Shown: positions 7,450-17,700, numbered from the stretch's first letter. The stretch is DNA of 56,777 nucleotides from Microvirga subterranea (GCF_003350535.1 NZ_QQBB01000015.1:1-56777); one strand, 5' to 3'. The notes: generated from the letters alone by a model not told the origin. Numbers and translations are program-made.

Positions 7450-8763
7450 TTACGCCCTCGCCCGCAGCCAGTCCTCCACCACGGCGACCAACGCGTCGTG
7501 CAGGTCCTGGTCCTCGACGAACTCGATGGCCTCGCCCAGGAACGCCTGGACCATGAGGCTCTCGGCTTCTTTCCGCGGAATGCCGCGGGCCATGAGGTAG
7601 AACAGCAGGTCCTCGTCGAGCTGCCCGCAGGTCGCCCCGTGGGCGCACTGCACGTCGTCGGCGAAGATCTCGAGTTCGGGCTTGTTGTTCATCGCGCCGC
7701 CCTCCGACAGGAGGATGGCCGCAGACATCATGCGCCCGTCGGTCTTCTGGGCGTGATGCGGGACGATGATCTTGCCCTGGAATACCCCGGTCGACTCGCC
7801 GTCGATCACGGTCTTGAACAGCTCGCGGCTCTCGCAGTGCGGCGCCGCGTGCTCGACCACGAGGGTCGAATCCGCGTGCTGGCCGCCCTTGATCATCGTG
7901 GCGCCGTTGATGCGCGCCTTGGTGTTCTCACCGTCAAGGATCGCGAAGACCTGATGACGGGAGGTGGCGGCGCCGGTCACGAGGTTGAAGCTGAAGAACT
8001 CGGCCTCCGCGCCAACCTTGGCGTTGAGCGTCGAGAGGGCCAGAGCCTTGTCGCCTTCAGCATTGAGGCGGATGTGACGGACGTTCGAGCGGTCGCCGGC
8101 GATCATCTCCAGCACGTCGTTGGGCTGGTGGTTCGCGCCGTTCGGGCTTTCATGGCTCTCGATCAGCGTCACGGCCGCCTCGTCCTCGACGAGGACCAGG
8201 ATGCGGGTCGCAGTCGCGACGGCGGAGTTCGCCGACGTCACGAAGCGCAGGTGCACCGGCGTCTCGACCTTGCCCACCACGCGCAGCATGACGCCGTCGG
8301 CCATGAAGGTGGTGTTGAGCTGGTAGACCGGGTTCTGGCGCGCCCATTCGACCGGGCTGAGCTTCGCGAGCCAATCGTGGCCGTTGGCGAGCGCCTCGGC
8401 CAGAGGGACGATCTCGATCCCTTCCGGGAGGTTGTGGAAGTCGACCGCGTCACGCACGAAGTGGCCGTTGACGAACGGCACCTCGAGCGCCTGCGTGCCC
8501 TTCAGCGCCTTGGCGGCCTGAAGCGCCGCCTTGGCGTCGTCGGCGGACGGCATGCCCGCGAACGGCGCCGCCTCGCGCAGCAGGGCGCGCAGGTCCGTGT
8601 ACTTGAACTCCTCGACCCGACGATGCGGCAGGCCGTTCCGGGTGAACAGCTCGAAGGCCTCGGCGCGCGACTCCACGTTGCCCGGCAACGTGGTCTTCGC
8701 GGACTCGTAGGCCTGCGCCAGCGCGGTTTCCGCCGGCGTCTTCATGAGGGTGACGTCGGCCAT
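7450..8763 (-). CDS. sufD: Fe-S scaffold subunit SufD
   Basis: A 437-residue SufD, partner of SufB in the SufB-C2-D scaffold where Fe-S clusters are built in the cytosol. The right-handed beta-helix core is recognisable in the middle (ATRILVLVEDEAAVTLIESH, then the GATMIKGGQHADST region). The C terminus carries the SufB/SufD family signature CAHGATCGQLDEDLLFYLMARGI with the conserved histidine. The ATG at 8763 is 1 bp after the sufC stop; an upstream in-frame start would overlap sufC and is unlikely. The N terminus MADVTLMKTPAETAL fits the family. Confidence 0.93.
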   Translation of the reverse strand: MADVTLMKTPAETALAQAYESAKTTLPGNVESRAEAFELFTRNGLPHRRVEEFKYTDLRALLREAAPFAGMPSADDAKAALQAAKALKGTQALEVPFVNGHFVRDAVDFHNLPEGIEIVPLAEALANGHDWLAKLSPVEWARQNPVYQLNTTFMADGVMLRVVGKVETPVHLRFVTSANSAVATATRILVLVEDEAAVTLIESHESPNGANHQPNDVLEMIAGDRSNVRHIRLNAEGDKALALSTLNAKVGAEAEFFSFNLVTGAATSRHQVFAILDGENTKARINGATMIKGGQHADSTLVVEHAAPHCESRELFKTVIDGESTGVFQGKIIVPHHAQKTDGRMMSAAILLSEGGAMNNKPELEIFADDVQCAHGATCGQLDEDLLFYLMARGIPRKEAESLMVQAFLGEAIEFVEDQDLHDALVAVVEDWLRARA

Positions 8764-8764
8764 G

Positions 8765-9517
8765 TTACGCGGCCTCGCTTTCCCGGTAGTCGGCATAGCC
8801 ATTGGCCTCGAGCTCGAGGGCGAGCTCCTTGCCGCCGGACTTCACGATGCGGCCTGCCGACATCACGTGCACGGTGTCCGGCACGATGTGGTTGAGCAGT
8901 CGCTGGTAGTGCGTGATGACCAGGAACGAGCGGTCCGGCGAGCGGAGCGCGTTGACGCCCTCGGACACGATGCGCAGGGCGTCGATGTCGAGGCCGGAAT
9001 CGGTCTCGTCGAGGATGCAGAAGGTCGGCTGGAGCAGCGCCATCTGGAGGATCTCCATGCGCTTCTTCTCGCCGCCGGAGAAGCCGACGTTCAGGGCGCG
9101 CTTGAGCATGTCCTTCGGGATCTCGAGCTGGGTCGCAGCCGCGTTCACGCGCTTGATGAAGTCCGGCGTAGTCAGCTCGTCCTCGCCGCGGGCCTTGCGC
9201 TGGGCGTTCAGAGCCGCCTTCAGGAAGGTCATCGAGGCGACGCCGGGGATCTCCAGTGGATACTGGAAGGCCAGGAAGATGCCGGCGGCGGCTCGCGCAT
9301 CCGGCTCCATCTCCAGCACGTTCTGGCCGTCAAGCAGGATCTCGCCGTCGAGGACTTCGTAGTCCTCCTTCCCGGCGATCACGTAGGAGAGGGTCGACTT
9401 GCCCGACCCGTTCGGCCCCATGATGGCGGCAACCTCGCCGTTGTTCACGGTGAGGTTCAGGCCGTTGAGAATGCGCTTGTCCTCGATCTGGACCACGAGG
9501 TTCTTGATTTCGAGCAT
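8765..9517 (-). CDS. sufC: Fe-S assembly ATPase SufC
   Basis: A 250-residue ABC-type ATPase of the SUF scaffold. It has Walker A GPNGSGKST at residues 34-42, a Q-loop in FLAFQYP, the SufC-type signature FSGGEKKRMEILQ near residue 150, Walker B CILDETDSGLD near 170 and the switch histidine in LVITHYQRLL. It binds SufB and SufD and drives conformational change during cluster assembly. Spacing to sufD is 1 bp. It is separated from sufB by 119 bp holding two palindromes. Confidence 0.96.
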   Translation of the reverse strand: MLEIKNLVVQIEDKRILNGLNLTVNNGEVAAIMGPNGSGKSTLSYVIAGKEDYEVLDGEILLDGQNVLEMEPDARAAAGIFLAFQYPLEIPGVASMTFLKAALNAQRKARGEDELTTPDFIKRVNAAATQLEIPKDMLKRALNVGFSGGEKKRMEILQMALLQPTFCILDETDSGLDIDALRIVSEGVNALRSPDRSFLVITHYQRLLNHIVPDTVHVMSAGRIVKSGGKELALELEANGYADYRESEAA

Positions 9518-9538
9518 GATGAATATCCACTCATGTTA

Positions 9539-9626
9539 TCCCGGACGGCGCAGCCGATCCGGGATCGTCATTCGAATTGAACTGGTTGTCGCGATCCCGG
9601 CTCTGCGCTGCGTTGCGGCCGGGATG
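9539..9626. repeat. Two CCGGGAT-type palindromes between sufB and sufC
   Basis: First element: ATCCCGG (9539-9545) with CCGGGAT (9560-9566). Second: ATCCCGGC (9595-9602) with GCCGGGAT (9619-9626), followed by GACG. Both can form stable hairpins in the sufBC transcript. They look like members of the dispersed rhizobial GATCCCGG...CCGGGATGAC repeat family. Confidence 0.7.
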
Positions 9627-9636
9627 ACGCGGTTGG

Positions 9637-11109
9637 TTAGCCGACCGAGCCTTCCAGCGAGATCGAGATCAGCTTCTGGGCCTCGACCGCGAACTCCATG
9701 GGGAGCTGCTGCAGCACGTCCTTCACGAAGCCGTTCACGATCAGCGCCGTGGCTTCCTCTTCCGAGAGGCCGCGCTGCTGGCAGTAGAACATCTGATCTT
9801 CCGAGATCTTCGAGGTTGTCGCCTCGTGCTCGAACACGGCCGTCGCGTTCTTCGACTCGATGTAGGGCACCGTGTGGGCGCCGCATTCGTTGCCGATCAG
9901 GAGCGAGTCGCAGTTCGTGAAGTTGCGGGCGCCGGTCGCCTTGCGGTGCGCCGAGACGAGACCGCGATACGTGTTGTCCGACTTGCCCGCCGCGATGCCC
10001 TTCGAGATGATCCGGCTCGTGGTGTTCTTGCCGAGATGGATCATCTTGGTGCCGGAATCGACCTGCTGCTTCCCGTTCGAGACGGCGATCGAGTAAAACT
10101 CGCCGCGCGAGTTGTCGCCGCGCAGGATGCAGGACGGGTACTTCCAGGTGATGGCGGAGCCGGTCTCGACCTGGGTCCAGGTGATGACCGAGTTCTTACC
10201 CCGGCAATCGCCCCGCTTCGTCACGAAGTTGTAGATGCCGCCGCGTCCTTCCGAGTCGCCCGGGTACCAGTTCTGGACCGTGGAGTATTTGATTTCGGCA
10301 TCATCCAGGGCGATCAGCTCGACCACCGCCGCGTGGAGCTGGTTCTCGTCGCGCTTCGGGGCCGTGCAGCCCTCGAGATACGAAACATAGGAACCCTTGT
10401 CGGCGATGATGAGCGTACGCTCGAACTGGCCGGTGTTCTTCTCGTTGATGCGGAAGTAAGTCGACAGCTCCATCGGGCAGCGGACGCCCGGCGGGATGTA
10501 GACGAAGGACCCGTCGGTGAAGACGGCCGAGTTCAGGGTCGCGAAGAAGTTGTCCGTGACCGGCACGACCGACCCGAGATACTGCTTCACGAGGTCCGGA
10601 TATTCCCGGATGGCCTCGGAGATCGGCATGAAGATCACGCCGGCCTTCTTCAGCTCCTCCTTGAAGGTCGTGGCGACCGAGACGGAATCGAACACCGCAT
10701 CCACGGCGACCCGGTTCTGGGGCTCGACGCCAGCCAGGATCTCCTGCTCGCGCAGCGGGATGCCGAGCTTCTCGTAGGTCTTGAGAATCTCCGGATCCAC
10801 CTCGTCGAGGGACTTCGGCGCCGGGTTCTTCTTCGGCGCGGCATAGTAGTAGATGTCGTTGTAATCGACCTTGTCGTACGACACGCGCGCCCAGTTCGGC
10901 TCCCGCATGGTCAGCCAACGCTTATAGGCGTCGAGGCGCCACTGGAGCATCCATTCCGGCTCGCCCTTCTTGGCCGAGATGAAGCGGATCACGTCCTCGG
11001 AGAGGCCTTTCGGCGCCTTCTCCATCTCGACTTCGGTCTCGAAGCCGTACTTATACTGGTCGACATCGATCGATCGGACCTGATCGATGGTCTCCTGCAC
11101 TGCAGGCAT
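9637..11109 (-). CDS. sufB: Fe-S scaffold subunit SufB
   Basis: A 490-residue SufB, the main cluster-building scaffold of SUF. Family landmarks are VYIPPGVRCPMELSTYFRIN, SYVSYLEGCTAP, the SGKQ-like SNGKQQVDSGTKMIHLG and the C-terminal EHEATTSKISEDQMFYCQQRG with the conserved E and H. Length is typical. It starts 69 bp after the nifS-type desulfurase stop, in the same transcription unit controlled from the Irr-like box at 12476. The ATG at 11109 is the only good start (MPAVQETIDQVR). Confidence 0.96.
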   Translation of the reverse strand: MPAVQETIDQVRSIDVDQYKYGFETEVEMEKAPKGLSEDVIRFISAKKGEPEWMLQWRLDAYKRWLTMREPNWARVSYDKVDYNDIYYYAAPKKNPAPKSLDEVDPEILKTYEKLGIPLREQEILAGVEPQNRVAVDAVFDSVSVATTFKEELKKAGVIFMPISEAIREYPDLVKQYLGSVVPVTDNFFATLNSAVFTDGSFVYIPPGVRCPMELSTYFRINEKNTGQFERTLIIADKGSYVSYLEGCTAPKRDENQLHAAVVELIALDDAEIKYSTVQNWYPGDSEGRGGIYNFVTKRGDCRGKNSVITWTQVETGSAITWKYPSCILRGDNSRGEFYSIAVSNGKQQVDSGTKMIHLGKNTTSRIISKGIAAGKSDNTYRGLVSAHRKATGARNFTNCDSLLIGNECGAHTVPYIESKNATAVFEHEATTSKISEDQMFYCQQRGLSEEEATALIVNGFVKDVLQQLPMEFAVEAQKLISISLEGSVG

Positions 11110-11178
11110 CTGTCTCTCCCACCGCTCACGGCTTCAAGGGCCGCGGGTTGATGACATGGAAACGCAAGCGGGACCGTC

Positions 11179-12351
11179 TCAGGCCGCGCTTGCCTTCCGC
11201 TTATATAGGGATCCAACCACCTTTTCGCACGCCCCCGCGAAGCGGATCACGTCTTCTTTTGTGGTCTTCCACCCCAAACTGACACGCATGGCGCCCTCGG
11301 CGAGGGCCGGCTCGACCCCCATGGCGTCGAGCACATGCGAGCGCCTGACCTTTCCGGACGAGCAAGCCGAACCGGACGACAGGGCGATTCCTTCGAGATC
11401 GAAGGCGATGAGGGCCGTCTCGGCCTTCAGGCCGGGTATGGCAAAGGCGAGCGTGTTAGGCAACCGCTCAGCTTGGCCGCCGAACACCACCGCCTCCGGG
11501 GCGATCCGGCGCAGATGCGCCTCGGCCTCGTCGCGAAGCTCACGCAGGCGGGCGGTTTCCTCGTCGAGGCTCGCGAGGGCGATCTCGGCCGCGGCTCCGA
11601 AGCCGGCGATGGCCGCCACGTTCTCGGTGCCGGCCCGGTAGTTCTTCTCTTGCCCGCCGCCGCGGATCAGCCGCTCGACGATCTCGATCTGGTCGGTGGC
11701 GAGGATCACGGCGCCGATTCCCTTCGGGCCGCCGATCTTGTGGGCCGAGAGGGTCAGCACGTCGACCCCGAGCCCGGCCATGTCGAGCGGAACCTTGCCG
11801 GCGGCCTGAACGGCATCCGTATGGACGAGGCCGCCGTGCTCGCGGACGAGGCGCGCGATCTCCGCGACCGGCTGGACCACCCCGGTCTCGTTGTTGGCAA
11901 GCTGGACCGAGACCAGGACCGGTCCTTGGCCCTCGGTCGCGAGCCTTTCCTTCAGCCAAGCCTGGTCCACGACGCCTTGCCCGTCCACCGGGATGGTTTC
12001 CACGGCCTCGGCCGGGAAGCGGTGGCCGCCGAGGCCGCAGGGATGCTCGGCAGCGCCGATCAGGAGCCGCGAGGCGCCAGGCTGCCCGAGGCGGCGCAGG
12101 GATGGGCTGAGGACGAAATTGCTTGCCTCGGTCCCGCCGCTGGTGAAGATGACGTTCTTGGCCTTGGCGCCGGCAAGGCGCGCCACCTTCTCCCGGGCGC
12201 GCTCGATTTCCGCCCGGGCCGCCCGCCCCTCCGCATGGACCGAGGAGGCGTTGCCGGGAAGCTCGAGGGCGCGCAGCATGGCCTCCGCCGCCTCGGGCCG
12301 GATGGGCGCCGTGGCGTTGTAATCCAAATAGCTGCGCTGGCCTGCCGCCAT
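11179..12351 (-). CDS. Cysteine desulfurase, NifS/IscS type (sufS2 position)
   Basis: First gene of the suf operon. It is a 390-residue PLP-dependent class V aminotransferase of the NifS/IscS class. PLP lysine is K205 in LSAHKIGGPKGIGA. The sulfur-carrying cysteine is C330 in the flexible loop SSGSACSSGKVRRSH. SLDYNATAP-type motif YLDYNATAPI opens the protein. In rhizobia this gene is called sufS2 and works beside SufS1. The ATG at 12351 has AAGG upstream; a TTG at 12384 would add 11 residues. It is divergent from the alpha/beta hydrolase at 12581. Confidence 0.9.
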   Translation of the reverse strand: MAAGQRSYLDYNATAPIRPEAAEAMLRALELPGNASSVHAEGRAARAEIERAREKVARLAGAKAKNVIFTSGGTEASNFVLSPSLRRLGQPGASRLLIGAAEHPCGLGGHRFPAEAVETIPVDGQGVVDQAWLKERLATEGQGPVLVSVQLANNETGVVQPVAEIARLVREHGGLVHTDAVQAAGKVPLDMAGLGVDVLTLSAHKIGGPKGIGAVILATDQIEIVERLIRGGGQEKNYRAGTENVAAIAGFGAAAEIALASLDEETARLRELRDEAEAHLRRIAPEAVVFGGQAERLPNTLAFAIPGLKAETALIAFDLEGIALSSGSACSSGKVRRSHVLDAMGVEPALAEGAMRVSLGWKTTKEDVIRFAGACEKVVGSLYKRKASAA

Positions 12352-12475
12352 GTCTTCGCCTTGATCCTCACGAAAACCTTGCAATCGCCCCTGGTTGCCG
12401 TGCTAAAGCACCACAACCACATTACGTCGTGTCGCGCTCGACCGGCCGGTTCCGGCTGGCCGCGCTCACCTGGAC

Positions 12476-12498
12476 GACTTTAGAATTATTCTAAAGTC
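12476..12498. promoter_or_regulatory. Irr box (iron control element) in the suf promoter region
   Basis: A 23-bp palindrome, perfect around one central base: left arm GACTTTAGAAT, a single T, right arm ATTCTAAAGTC. The core TTTAGAA-N3-TTCTAAA matches the iron control element bound by Irr in Hyphomicrobiales (established motif). It lies 125 bp upstream of the first suf gene and 83 bp upstream of the divergent hydrolase gene, so either could be controlled. Irr is known to repress suf in Agrobacterium and related species, so suf is the likelier target. Confidence 0.8.
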
Positions 12499-12580
12499 TG
12501 GTTTTTGAGAGATCCAGCCCTGAAAGTCAAGGCGTCTGGATTTCCCTCTCCTTGGGAGAGGTCGTGAAGGGGTTCGCTTT

Positions 12581-13240
12581 ATGCCTGAAGTCGTCTTTAT
12601 GGGTCCTGCTGGCCGCATCGAAGGGCGCTACCAGCCCGCCAAGCAGAAGGGCGCTCCGATCGCCATCGTGCTGCACCCGCACCCGCAGTTCGGCGGCACG
12701 ATGAACAACCAGATCGTCTACAACCTGTACTACGACTTCGTGAACCGGGGCTTCTCGGTCCTGCGCTTCAACTTCCGCGGCGTCGGCCGCAGCCAGGGCG
12801 CCTTCGACCACGGCCAGGGCGAGCTCTCTGACGCGGCCGCCGCCCTCGATTGGGTCCAGTCCATTAACCCGGACGCCCGCGCCTGCTGGATCGCCGGCGT
12901 GTCTTTCGGCGCCTGGATCGGCATGCAGCTCCTGATGCGCCGCCCGGAGATCGAGGGCTTCATCTCCATCGCCGCCATGGCGAACCGCTACGATTTCTCG
13001 TTCCTGGCCCCCTGCCCGTCCTCGGGCCTGTTCGTCCATGGCTCCGAGGACCGGGTCGCCCCGGTCAAGGACGTGGTCAGCGTCATCGAGAAGGTGAAGA
13101 CCCAGAAGGGCGTGAAGCTCGAGCACGCGGTGATCGAAGGCGCCAACCACTTCTTCGACGGCAAGGTCGACGAGCTGATGGGTGCCGTCGGCCAGTACCT
13201 GGACAAGCGCCTGGGCACGAACGACGAAGAGGCGGCGTGA
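12581..13240 (+). CDS. Alpha/beta hydrolase (COG2945-like)
   Basis: A 219-residue cytosolic hydrolase of the conserved alphaproteobacterial family related to COG2945. Landmarks: IAIVLHPHPQFGGTMNN (the HPHP oxyanion loop), FNFRGVGRSQG, the nucleophile elbow GVSFGAW near residue 108, acid D in HGSEDRVAP, and the histidine in IEGANHFFDGKVDEL. No substrate is proven for the family. It is transcribed divergently from the suf operon and ends at a strong terminator. RBS-like GGGGTTCG is weak, but the start MPEVVFMGPAGRIEG matches family N termini. Confidence 0.88.
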   Translation: MPEVVFMGPAGRIEGRYQPAKQKGAPIAIVLHPHPQFGGTMNNQIVYNLYYDFVNRGFSVLRFNFRGVGRSQGAFDHGQGELSDAAAALDWVQSINPDARACWIAGVSFGAWIGMQLLMRRPEIEGFISIAAMANRYDFSFLAPCPSSGLFVHGSEDRVAPVKDVVSVIEKVKTQKGVKLEHAVIEGANHFFDGKVDELMGAVGQYLDKRLGTNDEEAA

Positions 13241-13268
13241 GCCGAACCGGATCACCGAGCAGGTTTTC

Positions 13269-13300
13269 ACGGCAGGCCCACGGCCTGCCGTTTTGCTTTC
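13269..13300 (+). terminator. Intrinsic terminator after the alpha/beta hydrolase
   Basis: ACGGCAGGCC (13269-13278) pairs with GGCCTGCCGT (13282-13291) over a 3-base loop and is followed by TTTTGCTTT. Confidence 0.85.
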
Positions 13301-13401
13301 GGACAGGGCGCTGGCAGGACGAACATGCGATTTCCTCGTGAAATTGTATGGCGAAGCTGTTAAACGCCCCCATTCATCCAAACCGACAGACGAGAGCCGC
13401 G

Positions 13402-14664
13402 ATGAACGCGCCACGTTCCGAATTCCTGAAAGTGCTCACCGAGCGGGGCTATATCCACCAGACCTCGGACCTCGAGGGCATCGACGCCGCAGCAGCCGAG
13501 GGCCGGCTGACCACCTATGTGGGCTACGACTGCACCGGGCCGTCGCTCCATGTCGGGCATCTTCTGTCGATCATGATGCTGCACTGGCTGCAGAAGACCG
13601 GCGCCGGCAAGCCGATCACGCTCATGGGCGGCGGCACCACCCGCGTGGGCGATCCGTCGGGCAAGGACGAGAGCCGCAAGCTCCTCACGGTCGAGCAGAT
13701 CGAGGCCAACAAGGAGAGCATCAAGGGGGTCTTCTCGCGCTTCATCGGCTTCGGCGAGGGCAAGACCGACGCCATGATGATCGACAACGCCGAGTGGCTG
13801 ACCAAGCTCAACTACATCGAGTTCCTGCGCGACGTCGGCCGCCACTTCTCGGTCAACCGCATGCTGTCCTTCGACAGCGTGAAGCTGCGCCTCGATCGGG
13901 AGCACGAGCTGTCGTTCCTGGAATTCAACTACATGATCCTCCAGGCCTACGACTTCGTAGAGCTGCACAAGCGCTACGGATGCGTGCTGCAGATGGGCGG
14001 ATCGGACCAGTGGGGCAACATCGTCAACGGGATCGACCTCGGCCGCCGCCTCGGCACCTCCCAGCTCTACGCCCTCACCTGCCCGCTCCTGACCACCGCG
14101 TCCGGCGCCAAGATGGGCAAGACCGCCTCGGGCGCCGTCTGGCTTAACCCCGACATGTTGAGCCCCTACGATTACTGGCAGTTCTGGCGCAACACCGAGG
14201 ATGCCGACGTCGGCCGCTTCCTCCGTCTGTTCACCGTGCTGCCCATGGATGAGGTCGCCCGGCTCGAGGCGCTCCAGGGTGCGGACATCAACGAGGCCAA
14301 GAAGGTTCTGGCCACCGAGGCGACGGCCATCCTGCACGGCCGCGAGGCCGCGGAGCTCGCCTCCGAGACGGCGCGCAAGACCTTCGAGCAGGGTGCGCTG
14401 GCCGAGAGCCTGCCGACCGTCGAGGTCGCGTCGAGCCAGCTCGAGGAGGGTCTAGGCATCCTCGCCGCCTTCGGGCCCGACTATGCCAAGCTCGTGCCCT
14501 CCATGAGCGAGGCCCGGCGCCAGGTGAAGAGCGGCGGCCTCAAGGTGAACGACCAGACCGTCACCGACGACCGCGGCATGCTCAAGCTGTCGGACCTGAC
14601 GGCGGAAGGCGTGATCAAGCTTTCGTTCGGCAAGAAGAAGCACGTGCTGCTGCGGGCCGTCTGA
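13402..14664 (+). CDS. tyrS: Tyrosyl-tRNA synthetase
   Basis: Charges tRNA-Tyr with tyrosine. This 420-residue class Ic synthetase has the HIGH-type motif H50-V-G-H53 in GPSLHVGHLL and the KMSKS-type loop K237-M-G-K-T241. The tyrosine pocket shows GYDCTGP and YDFVELHKRYGCVLQMGGSDQWGN. An S4-like RNA-binding domain closes the protein (MSEARRQVKSGGLKVND). The start at 13402 (MNAPRSEF) fits the family; an in-frame ATG at 13348 would add 18 residues. It is probably a single-gene unit. Confidence 0.95.
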   Translation: MNAPRSEFLKVLTERGYIHQTSDLEGIDAAAAEGRLTTYVGYDCTGPSLHVGHLLSIMMLHWLQKTGAGKPITLMGGGTTRVGDPSGKDESRKLLTVEQIEANKESIKGVFSRFIGFGEGKTDAMMIDNAEWLTKLNYIEFLRDVGRHFSVNRMLSFDSVKLRLDREHELSFLEFNYMILQAYDFVELHKRYGCVLQMGGSDQWGNIVNGIDLGRRLGTSQLYALTCPLLTTASGAKMGKTASGAVWLNPDMLSPYDYWQFWRNTEDADVGRFLRLFTVLPMDEVARLEALQGADINEAKKVLATEATAILHGREAAELASETARKTFEQGALAESLPTVEVASSQLEEGLGILAAFGPDYAKLVPSMSEARRQVKSGGLKVNDQTVTDDRGMLKLSDLTAEGVIKLSFGKKKHVLLRAV

Positions 14665-14729
14665 CGCCTCACGCCTGCGTCGTGCCGGGGCCGATCAGGC
14701 GCTCCGCACGACGCTCTCCGACCACAAGT

Positions 14730-14777
14730 CATCGGATCGGCCCAAAGGGGCAGGTCCGCTTTGGGTCCGATGCTCTA
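14730..14777. repeat. Extragenic palindrome, GCATCG family copy
   Basis: CATCGGATCGGCCCAAAG opens and CTTTGGGTCCGATG closes an imperfect palindrome of about 48 bp between tyrS and the convergent AsmA-like gene. The outer edge CTCTA provides the TAG stop of the AsmA-like gene at 14777-14775. It is the same family as 2806-2921 and 51911-51961. Confidence 0.7.
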
Positions 14778-17700
14778 ACGCTCCGGCACGGTGGGCAGGG
14801 ATCCGGTCTGCGGCGCCGACGATCCGACCCCGAACAGCCGGCGCAGGAAGCCCGGCGCCACCGCCGAGAGCGGGTTGACGGTCAGGCTCGGGGAGCTGGC
14901 ATCGCCCGACACGCGGAAATTGACCGCGAACAGGCCCTCGTATTGGCCGCCGCCGAGAAGCGGCCCGAACAGCGGCACCTGGGCGAAGGCGTTGTTCAGG
15001 CCGTAGGCCGGCACGAATGTTCCGGCGATGTCCATCCGGTCCCGCGCATAGTCGATGTAGCCGCCTAGCGTGAAGCCGACCTCGTTGCCCCAGATGGCCG
15101 CATCCTTGAAGTCGAGGCGCCCGGCGGTGCGGGTGAAGTCCACGCGCGCTTTGGTGAAGGAGATCTCGTTCACGTCCACCCGCATGGTCTGCAGGTTGCC
15201 GGCCTTGTCCTGACCGGCGATGACCTGGGTCTGGGTCGGGATGATGCGGCGCAGGGCCGGCTCGTTGTTGAGCGTGAAGGACCGGACGTTCAGAAAGCCC
15301 GATTGCGGGCCGTCGCCGGTGGCGAGCTGGAGGATGAGGTCGCCGCCGGTCATCCGCTTGTAGACGTCGAGGAAGCGCAGCAGCGCTCCCGCATCGTCCG
15401 CCTGGAGGGTCACGACCGGATTGCCCGCGGGCTGCGGCAGGGTGCGGGCGATGATGTTGGTCGCGCCCAGGCGTCCCTTCATGTCGAGCTGGCGGATGTT
15501 GTCCTTGCGCATCGAGGCCTTGATCGACGCATTGGTGATCGCCTCGTCGTTATGTCCGGTGAGGATGTTGAGCGCGAGGTCGAGGTCGAAGTCACGGCTC
15601 TGGGCGTCGCGCGCACTGTTGCGTCCCTGCGGGGCCGACGATGTGCTCGCGGCCTTCGTGAATGGCCGCGCATCGCCGACATTGCCGCGCACCGTCACCT
15701 TGTAGGCGCCGTTGCTGCGCTCGACCTGCGCCCTCATGTCGTCGCCGGGCGACATCTTGAAGGTCGTCAGATCCGCCTTCTCCAGGCTGCCCTCGTTCGA
15801 CAGCGACGCCGTCCCGCGCAGCTGCACGGAACCGCTGTCGAGCTGCAGGTCCCTGATCTCGCTCGTCGGTCCGTCGACCAGAACGAAGGAGAGCTTGCCA
15901 GGGCGTCCCGCCGGTTTGACCCAGCCGGGAATGAGCTGGTCGACGGACGCCTTGGTCAGGTCGGCCTCCACGCGGATGCCGGACTTGGCTTCCGCACCGA
16001 GCGGCACCGTGGCCTTGATCGGCAGCACGCCCGTGAGCTGCGAGCCGAAGGACAGGCCGCGCTTGCTCCGCGCCGCCTCGTCGAGGCTGAAGGAAACGTT
16101 GGCCTCGCCCGCATCCCGCGTCTTCTGAACGTCGATCGAGGCCGGCGCGCCGCCGATCTTGCCATCACCCCTGATGGCGAGGCTGCCCTTGTCGTAGGCG
16201 ATCGCCAGCGTCGCCCCCTCTAGGCGGTCCTTGCCGAAGACCTTGTCGACGCCAAGATCGCTCACCGTACCGCCCACCGTCAGGGGCAGGTCCGCGAAGG
16301 CCGGAATGTTGTGAACCGCAAGGCCGATGCCGACCCGGAGATCCGCCTTGCCTTTCATGGTGGCGGGATCGACGTCGAACCCCGCGATCTGCCGAATGAG
16401 CGGCTGCTGAAGCAGGGCGCCGAGTCCGTCGGCCCCGCCGGCGAGGCGGAAGCCGATCTTCGCGACGCCGTCGTCCTTCCAGTAATTGTCCAGCACGAAG
16501 GTGCCGTCGGAGGCGACAAGCCCATAGCCGTCGGCCATGTCGATCCGGCCGGCCGGGGCGCGAAGCATCACCTTGGTGCCCGTGACGAGCCCGGTCACGT
16601 CGACCTGCGTCAGGGGCGGCACCCCTTCGGCGACCGCCAGAACGCCCTTCGAAATGGCGAAATCGATCTTGAGAGACTCGTCGGGCGTAGGACCGCCCGA
16701 GACCGCCTTCGCGATGTCGGCGCCCGTCATGGCGACCTTCAGGGCAAAGGAATCGAGCCGGCCGGCCTTCAGGTTGGCGACGAGGTAGCGGCGCACGGGC
16801 GGCGCCACCGCCTCGGGCCAGATGCGCAGGGCCGTGCGGATGTCCGTTCCCGCGGCCTTCACGTCGAGATTGAGCCCGTGCGGATCCGCCGATGCGCCAA
16901 GCAGGCCGCTGATGTCGGCAGAGAGATTGGGACCGCGCAGGCTGACGGACCGAAGGGTCACGCCGTCCGGGCCGGATAGCTCCGCGCTGAGATCGCTCAC
17001 CGGAATCGGCCGGTCGCCGTCCGCGGCCCCGCCGAAGACGAGGTCCTTGCCGCGCAGCGAGAGGCGCCAATGATCCGGGCCGGTCTGCGTGACGAGGCGC
17101 CCCTGCAGGCGCACATGGGTGTCGCCGCCCTTCAGCTCGAGCCGGTTCAGGTCGAGGGCCTTGTTGGGCTCATCCCAGACCACGTCGATGCTGGACCGTT
17201 CCACCCTGAGGGGCGAGGTATCCTTGTCCTCGATCTGGAACGTTCCGGCATCGCTGTCGAGTCGCGCGGTCAGCTGCGTCACGCGCCCGTCCGCGAAGGC
17301 GGCATCGACGCGGCCCGAGAATTCAAGATCCGTGGTTGCCGGCAGGGCCGACATTCCTGTCAGCAGCAGGATGTCCTGGATCGGCACCCTGTCGGCCACG
17401 AAGCCGGCGCGATAGCTGCGCTCACCCTCGGCCTTCGCGCTGCCATTGAGCTGCCAGACCCCCTGGGGACCGTCGAGGGTCGCTGCGAATTGACGACCTC
17501 CGTCCTCGGACCAGTCGAAGCTGGCATCGACCCGGTCGAAGCGGGCCCGCACCTTCTGGTCCGCATCGACGAAGACGAGGCGGGCATTGGTGAGCTGCGC
17601 CTGCCCAAGGGAGTTGAGCACGCTCTTCGGGCCGACGACGAGGTCGAACAGTGACCCGACCACGCCGGAGACCTGGGACGGCCCCTGCCCGCTGCGCTGC

